Source: Bacillota bacterium (GTDB taxonomy: Bacteria; Bacillota_E; Sulfobacillia; Sulfobacillales; Sulfobacillaceae). Taken from it: a stretch of DNA of 10,105 bases. The stretch's first letter is position 1. Every line of letters starts with the position of its first letter. The DNA is taken from contig JAKAAL010000093.1 of assembly GCA_021802375.1 (NCBI GenBank), positions 1-10,105 of the forward strand. Reading direction: 5' to 3'. The notes beneath the pieces were generated by a model that saw nothing but the letters and a program-made list of their open reading frames with translations, had not been told where the DNA came from and did not search any database. Both the position numbers and the translations under genes were made by a program. Of this stretch, positions 6,302 to 10,105 are shown piece after piece.

Positions 6302-6346
6302 GCTTGCATCTTCCTAAGTCACCCAGCTCAGATGGGCAGATACCGA

Positions 6347-6375
6347 TTGCGGGGCCCCCGCAAAAATGCTATAGT
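6347..6375 (+). promoter_or_regulatory. Strong sigma-A promoter of rplJL
   Basis: TTGCGG (6347-6352) and TATAGT (6370-6375) are separated by exactly 17 bases. A TG dinucleotide at 6367-6368 makes an extended -10. The predicted start is near 6382, giving a leader of about 130 bases. The -35 and spacer are overlapped by a perfect palindrome, TTGCGGGG-C-CCCCGCAA (6347-6363). A dedicated promoter explains how rplJL is expressed despite being cut off from rplKA. Confidence 0.75.
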
Positions 6376-6381
6376 GTCCAA

Positions 6382-6513
6382 GAAGCCCAAGACGATGGGT
6401 GCCAAGACTGGCTCAATATCCCATCCAGGTCAATATGTGGAACACGGACTTGATCCGTCGTCCTCGCCCTGTGGTTGGGTGGAGGTTATTTTTTTGTTCG
6501 GGAGGTGATAGGT
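6382..6513 (+). promoter_or_regulatory. rplJ leader, probable L10-responsive attenuator
   Basis: The leader can fold into a first helix GATGGG (6394-6399)/CCCATC (6420-6425) enclosing GCCA-AGAC-TGGC (6401-6412) with a lopsided internal loop. A second hairpin follows, GGTCAA (6428-6433)/TTGATC (6450-6455) with GTG-GAA-CAC inside, and then a terminator (6462-6495). CCATCCAG (6421-6428) can instead pair with TTGGGTGG (6475-6482), which would destroy the terminator. Known biology: in Bacillus the L10(L12)4 complex binds the rplJ leader and causes transcription termination. The layout here is consistent with the same mechanism, with L10 binding favouring the first helix and so the terminator. Ligand binding is inferred. 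Confidence 0.7.
6462..6495 (+). terminator. Intrinsic terminator inside the rplJ leader
   Basis: CCTCGCCC (6462-6469) pairs with GGGTGGAGG (6477-6485) around a TGTGGTT loop, with one G-U pair and a single bulged G. It is followed by TTATTTTTTT (6486-6495). It ends just before the rplJ ribosome binding site, so it acts as an attenuator and not as an operon end. Confidence 0.8.
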
Positions 6514-7038
6514 GTGCCCACGGCTCAAAAGGCCCAAGTGATTGAAGAGACGCGGCAGGACTTTGAGCGAGCCACCGCGGTCGTGCTAGCCGATTATCGC
6601 GGTTTGACCGTTCAGCAGATGGGACAGCTGCGCGGTAAGTTGGCGGAGCGCGGTGTGGTTTTGAAGGTGATTAAGAACACCTTGATCAAGCGGGCGGCTG
6701 ACGAAGCGGGGGTGCAAGGCCTGGCCCCTTATCTAACCGGACCCACGGCGGTGGCGTTTTCGTATGACGACCCTGTGGCTGCAGCCAAGGGGATGGCCGA
6801 TGCCCTCCGTGAATTCCGGCGCATGGAAATCAAGGCGGGTGTGCTTGGCAAGGCTTCGTTTGACGCCAAGGCTGTGCGAAGTTTAGCGGAACTGCCCAGT
6901 AAGGAAGTGCTCCTAGGAAAACTGGTCGGCACCTTAAACGCCCCCATTCAACAGTTGGCTTGGGTATTGAACGCGCCAATCGCCAATTTGGCACGTGCCT
7001 TGGATCAGGTTCGTTTGAAGCAAGAGGCAAATGCTTAA
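6514..7038 (+). CDS. rplJ: Large ribosomal subunit protein L10 (uL10)
   Basis: 174 residues, normal for L10. The N-terminal rRNA-binding part starts PTAQKAQVIEETRQDFERAT and contains VVLADYRGLTVQQMGQLRGK, then VVLKVIKNTLIKRA, all typical of L10. The C-terminal helix ANLARALDQVRLKQEA is where family members bind L7/L12 dimers. L10 anchors the L12 stalk to 23S rRNA beside L11 and, bound to L12, is the usual autoregulator of this operon. The start is GTG 6514: GGAGGTGA (6501-6508) lies 5 bases upstream and it yields the expected PTAQK N-terminus. GTG 6505 overlaps the binding site and is rejected. rplL follows after 44 bases. Confidence 0.97.
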   Translation: MPTAQKAQVIEETRQDFERATAVVLADYRGLTVQQMGQLRGKLAERGVVLKVIKNTLIKRAADEAGVQGLAPYLTGPTAVAFSYDDPVAAAKGMADALREFRRMEIKAGVLGKASFDAKAVRSLAELPSKEVLLGKLVGTLNAPIQQLAWVLNAPIANLARALDQVRLKQEANA

Positions 7039-7082
7039 CACTCTCTAAGCAGATGTGAGGGTGATTACAAGGAGGTAAATTG

Positions 7083-7469
7083 ATGGCTAAGGTCGAAGAG
7101 ATCATTGAGTCGGTTAAAGAGATGAACGTGCTGGAATTGTCGCAGCTAGTGAAAGCTTTAGAGGAAGAGTTTGGCGTAACTGCTCAGGCCGCCGTTGCCG
7201 TAGCGGCTCAACCTCAAGCTGGCGGAGCTGCAGCAGCGGGTGCCGAAGAGGTTGAACAGACGGAGTTTGACGTCGTTTTGACGGCTTCAGGTGACAAGAA
7301 GGTTCAAGTCATTAAGGCGGTGCGGGAGTTGACGGGTCTATCACTGACGGAAGCCAAGGCGGTGGTGGACGGTGCCCCCAAGCCCGTGAAGCAGAAGGTG
7401 GCTAAGGCGGAGGCGGAAGAAGCGAAGGCAAAGCTGGAAGAGGCCGGAGCCGCCGTCGAAATCAAGTAG
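7083..7469 (+). CDS. rplL: Large ribosomal subunit protein L7/L12 (bL12)
   Basis: 128 residues, with the expected three parts. An N-terminal dimerisation/L10-binding helix pair comes first ([20 protein letters not shown] onward). It is followed by an Ala/Gly/Gln-rich hinge (about 36-58) and a C-terminal factor-binding domain with [19 protein letters not shown] and the conserved [20 protein letters not shown]12 dimers recruit and stimulate the translational GTPases on the ribosome. ATG 7083 is preceded by AAGGAGGT (7069-7076) at 6 bases; an in-frame TTG three bases earlier is not needed. Co-transcribed with rplJ; the strong binding site fits the need for several copies per ribosome. Confidence 0.98.
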   Translation: MAKVEEIIESVKEMNVLELSQLVKALEEEFGVTAQAAVAVAAQPQAGGAAAAGAEEVEQTEFDVVLTASGDKKVQVIKAVRELTGLSLTEAKAVVDGAPKPVKQKVAKAEAEEAKAKLEEAGAAVEIK

Positions 7470-7487
7470 GTTACAACAAAATGATAG

Positions 7488-7531
7488 AGCCCACCCAAGG
7501 GTCGCCTGACGGCTTGACCCTTGGGTGGGCT
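7488..7531 (+). repeat. 16-bp perfect stem-loop between rplL and rpoB
   Basis: AGCCCACCCAAGGGTC (7488-7503) is perfectly complementary to 7516-7531, with a 12-base loop that can add GCC/GGC pairs. It starts 18 bases after the rplL stop. What follows is TTGTGATACT, not a clean T-run, so full termination is doubtful. In this position it may act as a partial attenuator, an RNA processing site or a 3' stabiliser that sets the rplL to rpoB ratio. Confidence 0.8.
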
Positions 7532-7558
7532 TGTGATACTATTATTACTTGCTATATT
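7531..7558 (+). promoter_or_regulatory. Possible promoter for rpoB
   Basis: TTGTGA (7531-7536) and TATATT (7553-7558) are spaced by 16 bases in an AT-rich patch directly after the hairpin. Transcription would start near 7565, leaving a leader of about 98 bases before the rpoB start. It could give polymerase genes expression independent of rplJL attenuation. Confidence 0.45.
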
Positions 7559-7662
7559 TTATAAGCCATTTCATTCCAGTGCCGTATACGCTTTGGTAAT
7601 CGTGCTTGTCGGTTGTGGCTGCCATAGGGAGAAAACCTGGGATACAAGGAGCTGACGGTGAA

Positions 7663-10105
7663 TTGGCCAATTCTCTTGAAACGGGGCAAGCGGCAGAGCG
7701 GGTGAGCTTTGCCTCCATCAAGGAAGTTCTCGATATGCCCAATTTGATTGAGATCCAACAAAATTCGTACCAGTGGTTTTTGCAAGACGGACTACGGGAA
7801 ATGTTTCGCGATATCTCGCCTATCCAAGACTTCACCGGCAACCTGATTTTGGAGTTTGTGGACTATGCCTTGAAGACGCCCAAGTATTCGGTGGAAGAGT
7901 GCAAAGCGCGCGACGTGACCTACTCTGCTCCATTGCATGTTCGAGTCCGCCTGATCAATAAAGAGACGGGTGAAGTTAAAGAGCAAGATGTGTTCATGGG
8001 CGACTTTCCCTTGATGACGGATAAGGGCACTTTCATCATAAACGGGGCAGAACGCGTCATTGTTAGCCAACTGGTTCGGTCCCCAGGGGTCTACTTTGGT
8101 GAGCAATTGGACCCAGCGGGGAAGCCGATTTTTTCGGCGACGGTCATTCCTAATCGAGGAGCATGGCTGGAGTTCGAGTCGGATTCGAATGACGTGCTCT
8201 CGGTCCGGGTGGATAGAACCCGTAAGCTGCCAGCTACCACCTTGCTTCGTGCTCTAGGGCTATCTACTGATGTGCAAATCGTAGAGGCGGTCGGTGATGA
8301 TGCCCGAATCCGCACCACGTTGTCGAAAGATACGACGAAAAATCGCGAAGAGGCTCTCATCGAGATTTATAAGCGTCTACGGCCCGGCGAGCCCCCGACC
8401 GTGGAAAGTGCTCAAACGCTGCTGCAATCCCTGTTTTTCGAACCCAAGCGGTACGATCTGGCCGGGGTAGGTCGGTACAAGATTAACAAGAAATTGGCCT
8501 TTCGCCGTCGTATCGTCGGCACGTCGGCGGCGGAGACGGTGGTTCATCCGGAGACGGGAGAAATTCTCGTGCGCGAGGGCGACCATATTGGCCGAGATGT
8601 TGCGACAAGCCTCGATCAAGCTCGGGTGGGCCGGATTTTGGTGCGTTTGGAAAATGGCGAAACCGTTCTGGTCGTGTCCAATGGTCAGCCAGACTTTGAG
8701 AGTAAGACCATTAGCCGAGAAGATGTGGTTGCCTGTCTCAACTACCTTATGGCCTTGTTCGAGGGAGTAGGTACTTCCGATGACATTGACCATCTCGGCA
8801 ATCGACGCTTGCGTTCCGTAGGCGAGTTGCTGCAGAACCAGTTTCGCATCGGATTGTCGCGTATGGAACGCGTGGTGCGTGAGCGGATGACTATTCAGGA
8901 CATGGAGTCGGTTACGCCTCAGGCCCTGATTAATATTCGCCCGGTTGTGGCTGCGGTTAAGGAGTTTTTTGGCTCGTCCCAATTATCTCAGTTCATGGAC
9001 CAAACCAACCCCCTGGCTGAATTGACGCACAAGCGCCGGCTGTCGGCGCTGGGCCCTGGCGGGCTATCGCGGGAGCGAGCCGGCTTTGAAGTGCGCGACG
9101 TCCACCATTCTCACTATGGTCGAATGTGTCCCATCGAGACCCCAGAAGGGCCGAACATTGGGCTCATTGGATCGCTGTCGACGTTTGCCCGAATTAACGC
9201 CTATGGCTTCATTGAAACCCCATATCGTCGGGTTGATAAGGAGCGCGGGGTGGTAACGGCTGACATCGTCTATCTGACTGCGGACGAGGAAGACGATACG
9301 GTCATCGCCCAAGCCAACGAGCCTTTAGAAGAAAATGGCCGTTTTAAGGCGGAGCGGGTGACCGTGCGCTCACGCCACGAAATCTTGGAAGAATCACCGG
9401 AACGGGTGGACTATATGGATGTCTCGCCCAAGCAGGTGGTTTCGATTGCCACGGCTTTGATACCCTTTCTGGAACACGACGATGCCAACCGCGCGTTGAT
9501 GGGCGCCAACATGCAACGCCAGGCGGTGCCGCTCTTAGTTCCCGACTCTCCCGTGGTCGGCACCGGAATGGAAGGCAAAGCGGCCAGGGACTCGGGCGTG
9601 GTCGTGATTTCCCAAAAGAGCGGCGTGGTTGATCACGTTCAGGCAGACCAATTGGTGATCAAAAACGACGACCTGACCGTCTCGGTGTACAAGCTGCTGA
9701 AGTTCTCCCGTTCCAACCAAGGGACCTGCATTAATCAGCGACCCATTGTCCGGCGAGGAGACAGGGTGGTCCAAGGGCAGATTATTGCCGATGGTCCGTC
9801 GACGGACCAAGGAGAATTGGCCTTGGGACGCAATGTGTTGGTGGCCTTCATGCCGTGGGAAGGCTACAACTATGAAGATGCCATCTTGTTGAGCGAACGC
9901 CTGGTTAAAGAAGATGTCTTTACTTCGATTCACATCGAGGAATATGAATGCGACGCGCGCGATACCAAACTGGGTCCAGAAGAAATCACGCGAGATATTC
10001 CCAATGTCGGTGAAGAGGTTCTTCGTGACCTGGATGACCGGGGCATTATCCGCATTGGCGCTGAGGTGCGACCGGGCGACATCTTGTCGCCCTCGGAGAT
10101 TTTTC
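7663..10105 (+). CDS. rpoB: DNA-directed RNA polymerase beta subunit (partial, 3' end missing)
   Basis: 814 codons are present and the frame runs off the window, so about the last third of a roughly 1,150-1,200 residue protein is missing. Family sequence is continuous: [20 protein letters not shown] near the start, [20 protein letters not shown], and the rifampicin region with [20 protein letters not shown] (from about residue 437). Near the edge comes [18 protein letters not shown]. Asp446, His456 and Ser461 correspond to E. coli Asp516, His526 and Ser531 and are all the sensitive-type residues. The subunit forms half of the catalytic cleft of RNA polymerase. TTG 7663 is chosen because AAGGAG (7646-7651) precedes it and it puts 14 residues before the SFASIKEV segment, as in Bacillus RpoB. 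GTG 7615 and GTG 7702 fit less well. Confidence 0.95.
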   Translation, partial: MANSLETGQAAERVSFASIKEVLDMPNLIEIQQNSYQWFLQDGLREMFRDISPIQDFTGNLILEFVDYALKTPKYSVEECKARDVTYSAPLHVRVRLINKETGEVKEQDVFMGDFPLMTDKGTFIINGAERVIVSQLVRSPGVYFGEQLDPAGKPIFSATVIPNRGAWLEFESDSNDVLSVRVDRTRKLPATTLLRALGLSTDVQIVEAVGDDARIRTTLSKDTTKNREEALIEIYKRLRPGEPPTVESAQTLLQSLFFEPKRYDLAGVGRYKINKKLAFRRRIVGTSAAETVVHPETGEILVREGDHIGRDVATSLDQARVGRILVRLENGETVLVVSNGQPDFESKTISREDVVACLNYLMALFEGVGTSDDIDHLGNRRLRSVGELLQNQFRIGLSRMERVVRERMTIQDMESVTPQALINIRPVVAAVKEFFGSSQLSQFMDQTNPLAELTHKRRLSALGPGGLSRERAGFEVRDVHHSHYGRMCPIETPEGPNIGLIGSLSTFARINAYGFIETPYRRVDKERGVVTADIVYLTADEEDDTVIAQANEPLEENGRFKAERVTVRSRHEILEESPERVDYMDVSPKQVVSIATALIPFLEHDDANRALMGANMQRQAVPLLVPDSPVVGTGMEGKAARDSGVVVISQKSGVVDHVQADQLVIKNDDLTVSVYKLLKFSRSNQGTCINQRPIVRRGDRVVQGQIIADGPSTDQGELALGRNVLVAFMPWEGYNYEDAILLSERLVKEDVFTSIHIEEYECDARDTKLGPEEITRDIPNVGEEVLRDLDDRGIIRIGAEVRPGDILSPSEIF

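Larger units (their letters stand above)
6084..6346 (+). other. Non-coding region between the exporter operon and the rplJ promoter
   Basis: No supported gene is seen here. The stretch is rich in potential RNA structure: a strong hairpin at 6140-6181, a short TCGCC/GGCGA hairpin with a GTAG loop (6212-6225), and copies of CTTCGCC at 6210-6216 and 6259-6265 that can both pair with GGCGAAG at 6290-6296. The last arm is followed by TTTTT. The region therefore probably contains the 3' end and terminator of the exporter transcript. Confidence 0.5.

Noticed and set aside
6084..6346. T-box or tRNA-like element in the structured gap
   Set aside because: No TGGNACC-type T-box bulge sequence, no tRNA T-arm (GGTTCGA) pattern, and no amino-acid gene follows.
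6251..6508. 85-codon + strand frame upstream of rplJ
   Set aside because: It spans the rplJ promoter, leader and terminator, has no good ribosome binding site and no protein-like pattern. The RNA structures explain the sequence better.
8377..8982. 201-codon open frame on the - strand
   Set aside because: Antisense to the well-conserved rpoB coding sequence; no family features.
8941..9060. Possible rifampicin-resistance changes in rpoB
   Set aside because: The key positions equivalent to E. coli Asp516, His526 and Ser531 are the normal residues, so nothing suggests resistance.

Overview
The window looks like the chromosome of a Gram-positive (Firmicutes-type) bacterium of moderately high GC content. 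Three things suggest this: strong AGGAGG-type ribosome binding sites, several GTG/TTG starts, and an RpoB N-terminus that reads like the Bacillus/Clostridium group. An acidophilic or thermophilic lineage such as Sulfobacillus would fit, but that is a guess from general resemblance, not a demonstrated assignment. All genes I can support lie on the + strand.

The frame is the classic nusG-rplK-rplA-rplJ-rplL-rpoB ribosomal protein/RNA polymerase cluster. Positions 1-145 hold the C-terminal KOW end of NusG. They are followed by rplK (L11), rplA (L1) and a small HesB/IscA-like protein, and this unit closes with a good intrinsic terminator at about 1771-1801. The second half of the cluster has its own strong promoter (6347-6375), a roughly 130-nt structured leader with an intrinsic terminator (L10-type autoregulatory attenuator), then rplJ (L10) and rplL (L7/L12). 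A very stable hairpin and a probable extra promoter precede rpoB, which runs off the right edge after about 814 codons.

L1 and L10 genes are normally adjacent, but here about 5 kb of accessory DNA separates them. That DNA carries a DedA/VTT-type membrane protein whose N-terminus seems to need a non-canonical start. Next comes a tightly coupled four-gene operon: a MarR-type repressor, a DHA2-type (14-TM) major facilitator exporter, and two small two-TM membrane proteins that look like diverged tandem paralogues. The MarR operon has its own sigma-A-like promoter (2664-2692) with repeats around the predicted transcription start that could be the operator. The likely logic is a locally repressed efflux system with two unknown membrane accessory proteins.

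The most interesting parts are the two paralogous small membrane proteins with a recurring C-terminal helix motif, the rplJ leader in which three mutually exclusive pairings can be drawn, a perfect 17-bp palindrome over the -35 of the rplJ promoter, and the apparent ACG start of the DedA-like gene. Nothing here is evidence of a defence island, CRISPR array, tRNA/rRNA gene or transposon.
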